29,451 bases of DNA, from positions 1 to 29,451 of the forward strand of contig JBOHER010000172.1 of NCBI GenBank assembly GCA_050701115.1, in the 5' to 3' direction. Position numbers and translations under genes: made by a program. Positions 7,127 through 15,890 of this stretch are shown here, one piece after another. Position 1 is the first letter of the stretch. The number at the start of each line of letters is the position of its first letter. The stretch comes from JBOHER01 sp050701115 (GTDB lineage: Bacteria; Actinomycetota; Actinomycetes; Mycobacteriales; Pseudonocardiaceae). The notes under the pieces are model-generated. The model was not told the DNA's origin and ran no database searches. It was given only the letters and a program-made list of their open reading frames with translations.

Positions 7127-8470
7127 TCAGCCCCCTACCATGCCGGAGCCGTTGGTGCGCTCGAGCACGGCGCGCAGCGTGATCGCGATGCGGTCGGCCT
7201 GGTCGTGGTCGAGCGTGAGTGCGGGGGAGAGTACGACGCCCTGCGCGGAGTCGCGCACGATGACGGCGTGCTGACGCCGCACCGCGTCGGCGATCGCCTG
7301 GGTGTTGGGCAGCGGCGTTCGGCTCGTGGTGTCGGTGACCAGTTCGATGCCCAGCATCATGCCGACGCCACGGACCTCCCCGACGATGGGGAGGTCCCGC
7401 AGTTCCTGCGTGAGCCGGGCCTTGAGGTAGGTTCCGATCTCCTCGGCCCTGGCGAGCAGCCCTTCGTGCGCGATGATGTCGAGGTTGGCCAGTGCGACGG
7501 CGCAGCCGGTCGGGTGTCCGTTGTAGGTGTAGCCCATGGGGAAGCCGTGGTCACGGCCCAGCGTCTCGGCGACGTGCTCAGCCACCAGGACCGCGCCGAG
7601 CGGGAAGTAGCCGGAGGTGATGCCCTTGGCGGTGACGATGATGTCGGGCTGCACGCCGAAGTGCTGGGCGGCGAACCAACTGCCCACGCGGCCGTAGGCA
7701 GTGACCACCTCGTCCAGGATGAGGAGGATGCCGTGGCGACGCAGGACTTCCTGGACGCGCGGCCAGTAGTCGTCGGGCGGTACGACCATGCCCGCCACGC
7801 CCATGATGGGTTCGCCGATCATCGCGGCTATGTTGTCCGCCCCGATGCGCTCAATGGTGTTCTCGAGTTCGGCGATGCAGTAGTCGGTGCAGTCCTCGCC
7901 GTCGAAGAACTCTCGGCGGAACGGCCACGGTGGGGTGAGGTGCTCGACGTGCGGCAGCATGGGGCCGAATCCGTCGTGGTAGAGAGGGAATCCGCTGGCG
8001 GATGCACCACCGTAGGCGATGCCGTGATACGCGCGCTCTCGGGCGAGGATCCAGGTGCGGCCGCCCTCGCCGCGGCGGTGGTGGTGGTACCGCGCCATCT
8101 TGAGCGCCGCTTCGATTCCCTCGGAGCCCCCACTGGTGAAGTAGGCGTGGCTGATGCCCTGCGGTGCGAGGCCGACGAGTCGTTCGGCGAGTTGAATCGC
8201 GGGTGGGTTGGAGAACTCCCAGAAGCTGGTGAAGTACTCCAACTCCCGCATCTGCGCGGCCGCGGCCTCCGCCAGCTCGGCGCGCCCGTGGCCGACCTGG
8301 GCCAGCCAGAGCCCTCCGGTGGCGTCCAGGTACTCGCGGCCATCGGTGTCCCAGAGGGAGGAACCCTTGCCACGAACCATGATGACGCGTTCGGTGGTGG
8401 ACGCGGGAAGGTAGGGGTGGATGATCCGCGCCCGGTCGGCTGCGGCGAGATCGATGCCGGTGGGTGACAT
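7127..8470 (-). CDS. Class III PLP aminotransferase (omega-amino acid/diamine:pyruvate type)
   Basis: This is a 447-aa fold-type I PLP enzyme. Visible features are the small-domain start GRDYLDATGGLW-like segment near 45-55, FTSGGSEGIEAALK (111-124, phosphate-binding region), the catalytic-domain DEV (253-255) and the Schiff-base lysine K282 in TAKGITSGYFPLGA. It would move an amino group from a terminal amine or omega-amino acid to a keto acid and give an aldehyde for the neighbouring dehydrogenase. Two starts are possible. ATG 8497 overlaps the ALDH stop as ATGA. ATG 8470 has GAGGAG 6 nt upstream and is preferred. Substrate could be putrescine, GABA or beta-alanine; the sequence alone does not decide. 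Confidence 0.9.
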   Translation of the reverse strand: MSPTGIDLAAADRARIIHPYLPASTTERVIMVRGKGSSLWDTDGREYLDATGGLWLAQVGHGRAELAEAAAAQMRELEYFTSFWEFSNPPAIQLAERLVGLAPQGISHAYFTSGGSEGIEAALKMARYHHHRRGEGGRTWILARERAYHGIAYGGASASGFPLYHDGFGPMLPHVEHLTPPWPFRREFFDGEDCTDYCIAELENTIERIGADNIAAMIGEPIMGVAGMVVPPDDYWPRVQEVLRRHGILLILDEVVTAYGRVGSWFAAQHFGVQPDIIVTAKGITSGYFPLGAVLVAEHVAETLGRDHGFPMGYTYNGHPTGCAVALANLDIIAHEGLLARAEEIGTYLKARLTQELRDLPIVGEVRGVGMMLGIELVTDTTSRTPLPNTQAIADAVRRQHAVIVRDSAQGVVLSPALTLDHDQADRIAITLRAVLERTNGSGMVGG

Positions 8471-8493
8471 GGTGTGCTCCTCGGTTGTCGGGG

Positions 8494-9984
8494 TCATGGC
8501 TTGATCCAGGTGGTCTTCAGGCCGGTGAACTTGTCCAGGGCGTGCAGGGAGAGGTCGCGGCCGAAGCCGGACTCGCCGAATCCGCCGAACGGGGTTTGCG
8601 GGCTGAGCGCGTCGACGGTGTTGACCGAGACGGTGCCCGCGCGCAATGCGCCGGAGACCCGCAGCGACCGCGACAGGTCGGCGGTCCACACCGAGGCGGC
8701 AAGGCCGTAGCCACTGTCGTTGGCCAGTTCTACGGCGTGCGCCTCGTCGTCGAACGGGATGACGCACAGCACCGGACCGAAGATCTCTTCCCGAGCGATT
8801 CGGCTGTCGGGGTCGACGCCGGTGAACACCGTCGGCTCGACGAAACAGCCACTCCCGTCGACGAAGGTCCGCGAACCCCCGGTGACCAGATGGGCGGTGC
8901 GTTTTCCCTCCTCGATGTAGTCGAGCACCCGCCGGGTGTGCGACTCGTCCACGAGGGCACCCATTCCGCTGGCCGGGTCGAGGGGATCACCGGGCAGGTA
9001 GTCCTGGGCGGTGTGGGCGATCCTGGCGACCAGTTCGTCGTGGATCTCCCTGGCCACGAGAAGTCGCGAGTTCGCCGAGCAGACCTCGCCCTGGTTGGTG
9101 AAGATGCCTGCGCACGTGGCGTCGGCGGCGGCGTCGAGATCCGCGCAGTCGGCGAACACCAGGTTCGGGCTCTTGCCGCCGCACTCCGGCCAGACCTGCT
9201 TGAGGTTGGACTCGGCGGAGTACCGCAGGAACAGCTTGCCCACTGCCGTTGAGCCGGTGAACGCTATGCAGTCGACGTCGGGGTGCAGGCCGAGTGCCTT
9301 GCCTGCGACCCCCCCGAACCCGGGTACCACGTTGAGCACGCCGTCCGGCACGCCTGCTTCGGTGGCGAGTTCGGCCAACCGCAACGCCGACAGTGGTGAC
9401 TGCTCCGCGGGCTTGAGCACGACGGAGTTGCCCGCCGCGAGCGCGGGAGCGAGCTTCCAGGCGGCCATCTCGAGCGGAAAGTTCCATGGCACGACCACGC
9501 CGACAACGCCGAGGGGCACGCGGGCGACCAGCGCCAGGTCTCGCGATCCGGTCGGCGCGATCTCTCCGTAGACCTTGTCGATCGCCTCGCCGTACCACTG
9601 GAAGAGCGCGGCCGCCCCCGGTACGTCCACCTGATAGGCGTCCAGCACGAGCTTGCCCATGTCGAGCGAATCGAGCAGCGCGAACTCCCGAGCGTGCTCG
9701 GTGATCAGTTCGGCCAACCGCAGCAGCACAAGCTTGCGCTCAGCGGGCGCGGCGCGGGACCAGATACCCGCCTCGAAGGACCGGCGGGCCGCGGATACGG
9801 CGGTGTCGATGTCCTCGGGCCCACCTGCGGCGACCGTGGCGATGATCTCGCCGGTTGCCGGGTTTGTCGAGTCGAAAGTGCGCCCGGAGACGGTGGGCTC
9901 GGCCTTGCCGTTGATGACCGCCTCGGTGCGCGGGCTGAGGTCGGCGGCGAGCGTGCGCCACTGCTGGTAGCTCGGGTGTTCCAC
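8494..9984 (-). CDS. puuC: NAD(P)-dependent aldehyde dehydrogenase, PuuC-like
   Basis: The 496-aa protein has all ALDH signatures: PWNFP (166-170), the coenzyme-site KPAEQSPLSAL, FTGS (242-245), the general-base Glu E267, and the nucleophile C302 in NQGEVCSANSRL. The Glu is in WPECGGKSPN, with Cys where most ALDHs have Leu. Family resemblance is closest to gamma-glutamyl-gamma-aminobutyraldehyde / aminoaldehyde dehydrogenases. It would oxidise the aldehyde made by the downstream aminotransferase to the acid. The start is GTG 9984 with GAGGA 6 nt before it. It is the first gene of the operon and is transcribed away from the TetR gene through a 110-bp control region. Confidence 0.92.
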   Translation of the reverse strand: MEHPSYQQWRTLAADLSPRTEAVINGKAEPTVSGRTFDSTNPATGEIIATVAAGGPEDIDTAVSAARRSFEAGIWSRAAPAERKLVLLRLAELITEHAREFALLDSLDMGKLVLDAYQVDVPGAAALFQWYGEAIDKVYGEIAPTGSRDLALVARVPLGVVGVVVPWNFPLEMAAWKLAPALAAGNSVVLKPAEQSPLSALRLAELATEAGVPDGVLNVVPGFGGVAGKALGLHPDVDCIAFTGSTAVGKLFLRYSAESNLKQVWPECGGKSPNLVFADCADLDAAADATCAGIFTNQGEVCSANSRLLVAREIHDELVARIAHTAQDYLPGDPLDPASGMGALVDESHTRRVLDYIEEGKRTAHLVTGGSRTFVDGSGCFVEPTVFTGVDPDSRIAREEIFGPVLCVIPFDDEAHAVELANDSGYGLAASVWTADLSRSLRVSGALRAGTVSVNTVDALSPQTPFGGFGESGFGRDLSLHALDKFTGLKTTWIKP

Positions 9985-10016
9985 GGTCGTCCTCGCAGTC
10001 CGGGTTAAGATTTGAA

Positions 10017-10061
10017 CAGAAACTCAAGTTCTGAGCATCATGGCACGTAAACTGCCAGTTT
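10017..10061. promoter_or_regulatory. Two related dyads in the divergent ALDH/TetR control region
   Basis: AAACTCAAGTT (10020-10030) and AAACTGCCAGTTT (10049-10061) share the form AAACT-N2/3-AGTT. The second is a perfect dyad with 6-bp arms. The first sits inside a wider inverted repeat, CAGAA-N7-TTCTG (10017-10033). Their centres are about 29.5 bp apart, close to three helical turns. They are natural candidate operators for the adjacent TetR regulator (inference). Confidence 0.5.
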
Positions 10062-10094
10062 GGGGATTGAAAAATTTGAACCAATGCATCAAGA

Positions 10095-10712
10095 ATGGTG
10101 CTCATGGCACGCAGCAGGAAGCACTACACCCGCCGTGAGCAACTCATCGATGCCACGCTGCGTACGATCGCGGAGCGCGGGCGGGACAACGTGCGGGTCC
10201 GCGACATCGCGGCGGAGGCGGGGGTGTCGCCGGGTTCGGTGCTCTACCACTACCCGGAACTGAGCGAGCTGATGTTCGACGCCCATCGCACCGTGGTGGA
10301 GCGGTTCTACCGGCGCCGGGTGGAGTCCGTGGAGGCCAGGCAGGCGCCGGCCGATCAGCTGGTGGCGGCGATCGAGACCGGCCTGCCGTCCGGACGACGG
10401 GACGAGGTCGCGCGGGCCTTGTACGAGATGCATCGACTCGCCGACCGGAGCTCGGCGCATGCGGCCTTGATGACGAGCCTGTTCGATCGTGAGATCGGCC
10501 TGTACGCCACGATCCTCAAGGTCGGCCAGTCGGGCGGCGAGTTCACGCTCGCTCGTGGCGTCCAAGAACTCGCAGGTACGTTGGTCGTTCTCGAAGACGG
10601 TCTAGGGCTGCACCTGTTGAGCAACAACACGTCGGTGGACCTGACGCAGGCACGGCGCATGATGGCCGGCTATGCACAGCAGGTCACCGGCTGCGAACTA
10701 CCGATCGGCTAG
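10095..10712 (+). CDS. TetR/AcrR family transcriptional regulator
   Basis: The 205-aa protein has a typical N-terminal TetR helix-turn-helix: TRREQLIDATLRTIAERG, then VRDIAAEAGVSPGSVLYHYP (about residues 36-55). A helical ligand-binding domain follows. It is divergent from the aldehyde dehydrogenase operon, so it most likely controls that operon and itself from the 110-bp shared region. ATG 10095 is used; ATG 10104 is an equally acceptable start and neither has a clear Shine-Dalgarno sequence. The stop overlaps the stop of aspA on the other strand in a shared CTAG (10709-10712), leaving no room for a separate terminator. Confidence 0.9.
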   Translation: MVLMARSRKHYTRREQLIDATLRTIAERGRDNVRVRDIAAEAGVSPGSVLYHYPELSELMFDAHRTVVERFYRRRVESVEARQAPADQLVAAIETGLPSGRRDEVARALYEMHRLADRSSAHAALMTSLFDREIGLYATILKVGQSGGEFTLARGVQELAGTLVVLEDGLGLHLLSNNTSVDLTQARRMMAGYAQQVTGCELPIG

Positions 10713-12112
10713 GCCCGGCTGGGATCCCGCGGCATGACGGCCTCTGTGATGAGTTGTTCGAGCCGCGCCAGCGGAAGCAGCTCGCGATCGGTCACCACCT
10801 CGGCGACGGTTCGATGGGTGGCCAGTGCTTCCCGGGCGATCGCTGCGCACTGGGCGTAGCCGAGAGTGCGGCTCAGGGCGGTCACGATGCCCGGGGACCT
10901 GGCGACGTTGTCACGGAGCCGGTCGGTGTTGGCGCTGATCCCTGTGACGCAGCGCGAGCGGAGAATGCGGCACCCCGCGGCGAGGTGGTCGATGCTGGTC
11001 AGCAACGTGTGTGTGATGACGGGCAGGAACGGGTTGAGCTGGAGCTGACCCGCCTCTGCCGCGAGCGTGATTGTCACGTCGTTGCCGATCACCTCGAAGG
11101 CTATCTGGTTCACGGTCTCGGGGATCACTGGATTGATCTTTCCTGGCATGATGCTCGAACCGCCCTGCATCGGCGGCAGAGCGATCTCCCCGAGCCCCGC
11201 GACGGGGCCGGATGCGAGCAAGCGCAGATCGTTGCAGATCTTCGACAGTTTGATCGCGATGCGCCGCACGGTGCCGGAGACGGTCAGGAAGGGGCCGATG
11301 TCCTGCGTCGCCTCGACAAGGTCGAATGCCTGCCTGATCGGAACGCCGGTGACATCGGCCAAGTGTCTGCACACGGTCGCGGCATAGCGCGGGTGGGCGT
11401 TGATGCCGGTACCGATCGCCGTTCCGCCGAGGTTGACGTGCGTCATCTGCTCGCGGGCGTCGTCGATTCGTGCGATGTCATCACCGAAGGTCACTCCGAA
11501 CGCGCCGAATTCGCGGCCTAGGCTCATCGGCACCGCGTCCTGCAGTTGAGTGCGGCCCATCTTCACTACCGAGGAGAACTCGACTGCCTTGTCCTGGAAG
11601 GCTTGGCGGAGTTCGGTGAGGTCGTGTCGCAGGGCGCCCAGCCGCAGTCGGACCGCGAGTTTCGCCGCCGTCGGGTAGACGTCGTTGGTCGACTGGCACA
11701 GGTTGACGTCCTCGATCGGGTCGAGGCTGTCGTAGTCACCCCGGTTGTGGCCAAGCAATTCTAAGGCGCGGTTGGCGATGACCTCGTTGGCGTTCATGTT
11801 CGTCGAGGTGCCCGCGCCGCCCTGCAGGACGTCGACGGTGAACTGGTCGTGTCCCCATCCGTTCCTGATGTCCTGGCATGCCTTGACGATCACGTCGGCG
11901 TTCTCGGCGGGGAGCAGGCCGAGATCGCGGTTGGCGAGCGCCGCGGCCTGTTTGACGCACGCCAATGCGACCAGGAGATCGGTGTGTGTCGAAATCGGTG
12001 TGCCGGTGATGGGGAAGTTCTCGATGGCGCGCGCGGTGTGCACTCCGTAGTACGCGTCGGCGGGCAGTTTCATGTTACCGAGCAGGTCTCGCTCAGTCCG
12101 CGGCGTGTCCAT
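10709..12112 (-). CDS. aspA: Aspartate ammonia-lyase
   Basis: The 467-aa fumarase/aspartase-superfamily enzyme reversibly removes ammonia from L-aspartate to give fumarate. It shows TSTNMNANEV (102-111), QSTNDVYPTA (140-149), the TQLQDAVP region (188-195) and the signature GSSIMPGKIN (318-327), whose loop carries the catalytic Ser (S320). These read as aspartase rather than fumarase C or argininosuccinate lyase. The start ATG 12112 lies 20 bp inside the end of the M20 gene and has GGAAGGA about 8 nt upstream. The longer open frame upstream belongs to the M20 coding region. As the last gene of a catabolic operon it implies that the pathway yields aspartate (inference). Confidence 0.91.
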   Translation of the reverse strand: MDTPRTERDLLGNMKLPADAYYGVHTARAIENFPITGTPISTHTDLLVALACVKQAAALANRDLGLLPAENADVIVKACQDIRNGWGHDQFTVDVLQGGAGTSTNMNANEVIANRALELLGHNRGDYDSLDPIEDVNLCQSTNDVYPTAAKLAVRLRLGALRHDLTELRQAFQDKAVEFSSVVKMGRTQLQDAVPMSLGREFGAFGVTFGDDIARIDDAREQMTHVNLGGTAIGTGINAHPRYAATVCRHLADVTGVPIRQAFDLVEATQDIGPFLTVSGTVRRIAIKLSKICNDLRLLASGPVAGLGEIALPPMQGGSSIMPGKINPVIPETVNQIAFEVIGNDVTITLAAEAGQLQLNPFLPVITHTLLTSIDHLAAGCRILRSRCVTGISANTDRLRDNVARSPGIVTALSRTLGYAQCAAIAREALATHRTVAEVVTDRELLPLARLEQLITEAVMPRDPSRA

Positions 12113-13286
12113 TGTGGATTCCTTCCGGGGAGGCCAGCCGTGTTCGCAGCGCCGGGTCATTCGCCATGTCCGCGATGGTGCGGGCCATCGCTGCCGCGGC
12201 GTCGAGGACGGCTCGGTCAGCCGACGGGCTGACGCAGTGGGCCGCGAATTCCTGTTGGTGGTTGACGGCGGGTAGTGAGTCGATGCCGATGTAGGGGTGG
12301 ATCGCCGGGATCACCCGGGACACGTTGCCCATGTCGGTCGAGGCGCGGTTCATCCGCGCGGCGGGGTGTCCATCGGCGAATCGACGGCCCAGCGCCAGCG
12401 CGTGGTGCCGGTATAACGCCACCAGGTCGTGGTCGTTGACGAACTCGGAGTAGGGTTCGCTTTCCGGCTCGATCTCCAGCTCGCATCCGGTGGCCAGTGC
12501 GCCTGCCTCGAAGCAACGTCTTACGCGTGGGTCGATGTCCGCCAGTTGCTCGAGGTTGGCGGCCCGGAGGTACCACCGTCCCTCGGTCAGTTCAGGAATC
12601 GCATTCGGTGCTTCGCCGCCCCGGGTCACTACCCCGTGCACGCGGATGGACGACGGAAGTTGTTGCCGGAGCAGGCCGATCGCCACCTGGCTCACCGTGA
12701 AGGCGTCCGCCGCGTTGACCCCGCGCTCAGGGTATGCCGCGGCGTGCGAGGCCTTGCCGTGAAAACGCACGCGCACGTGGGAGACCGCGAACGGGTCGGC
12801 CTCGGCGACGTCGACCGGAGCCGGGTGCACCATCATCGCCGCGTGTATCCCGGCGAAGGCCCCGCGTTCCAACATGATGATCTTGCCTCCGCCGCCCTCC
12901 TCCGCCGGGGTGCCGAGCACGGACACGGTCAGGCCCAGGTCGTCGGCCAGCGGCCGCAGCGCAGCGGCCGCTCCGAGTGCCGAGGCGGCGATCATGTTGT
13001 GCCCGCAGGCGTGTCCGAGTCCGGGCAGAGCGTCGTACTCGGCGCAGATGCCGATGTGCAGTGGCCCGGATCCGCTGCGCGCGGCCACGGCGGTCGGTAG
13101 TCCGCAAACTCCGTGGCTTACGTCGTATCCGAGGTCGTCGAGGTGTCCGGCGAGCCAGCGTGACGCGCGCTCTTCCTCCCAGGCGACTTCGGGGTTGGCG
13201 TGCAGTCGATGACTCAGGCCGAGAACGTCCTTGTCGGCGGCGCTGATCTGTCGTGTGATGACGGCGTGCGCATCCATGGGCTTCAC
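12093..13286 (-). CDS. M20-family metallohydrolase (amidohydrolase/dipeptidase type)
   Basis: The 397-aa product is an M20 zinc hydrolase with its metal-site residues visible: ICAEYDALPGLGHACGHN (H96), the Glu pair in PAEEGGGGK (129-130), H154 in MMVHPAP, and a C-terminal HCVSPSADRAV. A dimerisation/lid domain occupies the middle (about 165-280). The subgroup resembles AbgB / PM20D2-like amidases that cleave N-acyl or aminoacyl amino acids; the substrate is unknown. GTG 13286 is chosen because it overlaps the DUF1028 stop as GTGA, as at three upstream junctions. In-frame ATG 13277 is an alternative that shortens the protein by three residues. The aspartase immediately downstream suggests that an aspartyl amide could be the substrate (inference). 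Confidence 0.88.
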   Translation of the reverse strand: MKPMDAHAVITRQISAADKDVLGLSHRLHANPEVAWEEERASRWLAGHLDDLGYDVSHGVCGLPTAVAARSGSGPLHIGICAEYDALPGLGHACGHNMIAASALGAAAALRPLADDLGLTVSVLGTPAEEGGGGKIIMLERGAFAGIHAAMMVHPAPVDVAEADPFAVSHVRVRFHGKASHAAAYPERGVNAADAFTVSQVAIGLLRQQLPSSIRVHGVVTRGGEAPNAIPELTEGRWYLRAANLEQLADIDPRVRRCFEAGALATGCELEIEPESEPYSEFVNDHDLVALYRHHALALGRRFADGHPAARMNRASTDMGNVSRVIPAIHPYIGIDSLPAVNHQQEFAAHCVSPSADRAVLDAAAAMARTIADMANDPALRTRLASPEGIHNGHAAD

Positions 13287-13960
13287 AGGTCCCCCGGAAC
13301 GCCGAAGGTGGGAGCCGCGGCCGGGTTCAGTCCACGCTGGACATAGGCATCCTGCTGCGGCTCCCACAGTTCGAGCAGCTTTCGCAGTTCGCCGACCGGG
13401 TCGGTGTCCGACCAGTCGACGCGCAGATCGACCACGGGCCACGGCGCGTCGTGCGCGACCAGCAACCCCGCGGAGTGCACCGGGCCTTCCTCCCCACCCG
13501 CGGCCATCCCCGCCTCGAGGGCGCCGAGCAACCGCCTGGCCATGGGAATGCCATCGTCGGCCTCGAACGCGTCGATCACGGCGCGCGGCACGTCCGGTGT
13601 GGCGAGCAGATTGCCCGCCGCGACGCTGGACGCGGCGCGCGCGGAACCGAACGTGCCGAGGGAATGCTCGCCGGAAAAGGCTCCCGGTTTGCCGATGATA
13701 CCCACCGCGGTGAGTTGCCGGTACGCGATGGTGGGTTCCGATCCGGCGACCTGGTCGACGGCAGCATCGGACTCGACCCCGAGTTCGAGGAGGTGCAGAA
13801 GCCGAGTCCCGAGGCGGGGATCGGTGATGTTCTGGGAGCACACCGCCCCCACACCTGGCCGCACATGGGCGCATCGAGCTGCGACCGCGGGACTGGACGA
13901 GCAGATCGCCACGCCCAATGCTCCGGTGCGGTCGCACCGGGCCGCAATAGACAAGGTCAC
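13283..13960 (-). CDS. DUF1028 family protein (Ntn-hydrolase-like fold)
   Basis: The 225-aa protein begins VTLSIAARCDRTGALGVAI, the typical start of DUF1028 proteins. It continues with conserved stretches such as SQNITDPRLGTRLL, AVDQVAGSEPTIAYRQL and GSARAASSVAAGNLL. The family resembles Ntn hydrolases, but as far as I know its reaction is not established. The start is GTG 13960, overlapping the RidA stop as GTGA. The longer frame upstream has no family resemblance and would lie inside the RidA gene. It sits between a RidA protein and an M20 hydrolase, which suggests a hydrolytic or processing step in the same pathway (inference). Confidence 0.87.
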   Translation of the reverse strand: MTLSIAARCDRTGALGVAICSSSPAVAARCAHVRPGVGAVCSQNITDPRLGTRLLHLLELGVESDAAVDQVAGSEPTIAYRQLTAVGIIGKPGAFSGEHSLGTFGSARAASSVAAGNLLATPDVPRAVIDAFEADDGIPMARRLLGALEAGMAAGGEEGPVHSAGLLVAHDAPWPVVDLRVDWSDTDPVGELRKLLELWEPQQDAYVQRGLNPAAAPTFGVPGDL

Positions 13961-14433
13961 AGCCGTTCCCCCCTCCGGTCGGCCTCGCTGTGCCGCGCCG
14001 ATGCCGCCTCGGCGGACCGGTCTGCCGGAATGACCGCCATCGCGTCGATCTCGACCAGCCACTCCGGGCGCGCCAGTGCGTCAACGACCAGGCCGGTCGA
14101 GACATAGTGGACGCCCTTGAGCCAGCGCCCGAGCACGCGATAGACCGGCTCCCGGTAGCGGATGTCGACCAGGTAGACAGTGATTTTCACGATCTCGTCG
14201 AGCATGCTCCCGCATTCGGTGAGCAGTCGTGCGATGTTGGTCATCGCCTGGTCGGCCTGCAATTCCACATCGCCGATGCCGACGCTTTCCGCTGTGTCGA
14301 GGTCCTGTCCGATCTGACCGCGCAGGTAGACCGTGTCTCCCGCGACAACGGCCTGCGCCAGATCATTGTCCAGCCGCTGCTCGAGGTAGGTCTCGCTGGT
14401 GTTGAACCGCCGGATTCGGTGGTGCGTGGTCAC
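13957..14433 (-). CDS. RidA/YjgF/YER057c family protein
   Basis: The 158-aa protein shows Rid-family features: AVVAGDTVYLRGQIGQD near residues 29-45, the middle QADQAMTNIARLLTECG helix and DEIVKITVYLVDIRYRE. The C-terminal block has VVDALARPEWLVEIDAMAV, where RidA proteins carry the active-site Arg and Glu (R and E of ARPEWLVEID). Rid proteins hydrolyse reactive enamine/imine intermediates, and operon-linked members serve a specific pathway. The start is GTG 14433 in a GTGA overlap with the monooxygenase stop. A roughly 20-residue Ala/Arg-rich tail extends past the usual end. Placed directly after a monooxygenase, it probably deaminates an oxidised N-containing intermediate (inference). Confidence 0.9.
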   Translation of the reverse strand: MTTHHRIRRFNTSETYLEQRLDNDLAQAVVAGDTVYLRGQIGQDLDTAESVGIGDVELQADQAMTNIARLLTECGSMLDEIVKITVYLVDIRYREPVYRVLGRWLKGVHYVSTGLVVDALARPEWLVEIDAMAVIPADRSAEAASARHSEADRRGERL

Positions 14434-15890
14434 TTGGACGCCTCCAGCACGTTGTCGGAAAGCCCGGCTGCGTAGCGCACCAGGTCGAGCGGTCCCGCCC
14501 AGTCGAAGCTCCGGTACACCGCGGCGAGGTGCGCGAACGGGGGCGACTGAGCGAACAGTTGGAAGGTCAGCCGGTGTCCTGCGTAGTCGGAGTTGAGCAG
14601 ATCCCGGGCGTACGCCAGCAGCTTCCGCCGGTCCTCGGCGACCCAGTTCTCGTTGATCGAGTAGTACTTGTCCAGCCACGGCTTGGTGGCCGGGTGGTCG
14701 AAGGAGGCCTTGTCGGGGGTGATGCAGATCTGGCCTCCGCACAGTTCGCGGGCGATGTGCATCATCTGGTGCAACTGGGAACAGGCCAGCACCCGCCCCG
14801 TGTAGAGCAGGGACTGGTTCGGCATAACCAGGCCGCCGGGACTCGGTTCGGCCATGGCGATCGCACCCGTGAGGTGGGCGTTGATCCCTTCCCGGTAGCA
14901 GGCGAGGGTGGCCAGTTTCTCTTGTACGGCCGGCTGCCGTTCGAGCCCGGTCTGTTTCACGTTCCACAAGGCAGCGCCGATCATGAGGTCGGCAAGCCGC
15001 AGGTTTCGCTGGACGAACGCGAACGCGCTGTACCGGTGCAGGGTGGCGCGGATGAAGGTGGCCGCCCTGGTGTGCCGGTAGAACAGCACGTTCTCCCACG
15101 GGATCTCCACGTCGTCGAAGATCACCAGAGTGTCGACCTCGTCGAACCGGTTCGCCAATGGGTAGTCCTCTTTGGGTGCGCGGCCGGCGAAACCGGTGCG
15201 GCAGATGTACTTCAGGCCGGGCGAGCCCATGTCGAGGATGAAGCCGACCGCGTAGTCGGACAGTGCGTCGTTGCCCCAGTTGGCGATGGTGGGCTTGGTG
15301 AAGGCCTGGTTGGCGTAGGCGGCGGCGGTCTCATACTTCGCTCCGCGCACCACAATGCCTCGATCAGTTTCCCGGACGACGTGCAGCAGCATGTCGGGGT
15401 CCTGCTGGTCGGGTGTCTTCGATCGGTCACCCTTCGGGTCGGTGTTGGCCGACACGTGGAACGGGTCGGCGAAGCACGCGCGCTCGATGTGCCTCTTGAC
15501 GTTCGCCGAGAACGTCGGATCGATCTCGTCCAGCACGTCCTGGCCGTCGATCAGTGACCACATCTCGCCGATGGTCTCGTCTCCGACTCGGGTCACCACA
15601 CCGCCGACGTCGGAGAGCACCGCGTCGGTCGCGGACCGCTTGGCATGCCAGTCGTCGGCGGCCTGCGGCGGCTTCTGCGCGATCGCGTTGCGTTCTCCGG
15701 TGGCTGGGTCGCCGTAGCTCATGACGTCTCGTGTGGCGGGTTCGTGCGCCATGTCGTAGATCCGTGCCCGGATGTCGACCAGTGGTTTGAACGCCGGATG
15801 CGAGGTGACGTCGTCGACCTTCTCGCCGTTGATCCAGATCTCGCGGCCGTCGCGAATGGACTCCCGATACTGCTCGCCGTTACGGATCAC
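14430..15890 (-). CDS. HpaB-type FADH2-dependent monooxygenase (4-hydroxyphenylacetate 3-hydroxylase family)
   Basis: This 486-aa large component of a two-component flavin monooxygenase has an acyl-CoA-dehydrogenase-like fold. It starts VIRNGEQYRESIRDGREIW, matching the family start. GTG 15890 has GGAGGA about 8 nt upstream and forms GTGA with the flavin reductase stop, so it is preferred over the in-frame ATG 15905. Conserved parts are KYETAAAYANQAF, the FDDVEIPWENVLFYR block and the C-terminal LCGGQICITP. It uses FADH2 from the reductase to hydroxylate a phenolic, aminoaromatic or N-heterocyclic substrate. None of the classic homoprotocatechuate ring-cleavage genes is nearby, so 4-hydroxyphenylacetate is not the obvious substrate. 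Confidence 0.88.
   Translation of the reverse strand: MIRNGEQYRESIRDGREIWINGEKVDDVTSHPAFKPLVDIRARIYDMAHEPATRDVMSYGDPATGERNAIAQKPPQAADDWHAKRSATDAVLSDVGGVVTRVGDETIGEMWSLIDGQDVLDEIDPTFSANVKRHIERACFADPFHVSANTDPKGDRSKTPDQQDPDMLLHVVRETDRGIVVRGAKYETAAAYANQAFTKPTIANWGNDALSDYAVGFILDMGSPGLKYICRTGFAGRAPKEDYPLANRFDEVDTLVIFDDVEIPWENVLFYRHTRAATFIRATLHRYSAFAFVQRNLRLADLMIGAALWNVKQTGLERQPAVQEKLATLACYREGINAHLTGAIAMAEPSPGGLVMPNQSLLYTGRVLACSQLHQMMHIARELCGGQICITPDKASFDHPATKPWLDKYYSINENWVAEDRRKLLAYARDLLNSDYAGHRLTFQLFAQSPPFAHLAAVYRSFDWAGPLDLVRYAAGLSDNVLEASK

Noticed and set aside
7205..8467. 420-aa plus-strand open frame
   Set aside because: It is antisense to the class III aminotransferase and has no recognisable domain.
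13287..14105. Long extension of the M20 frame toward 14105
   Set aside because: It lies inside the DUF1028 and RidA genes in another frame and is Arg/Gly-rich shadow sequence.
14529..15557. 342-aa plus-strand open frame
   Set aside because: It is antisense to the HpaB-type monooxygenase.
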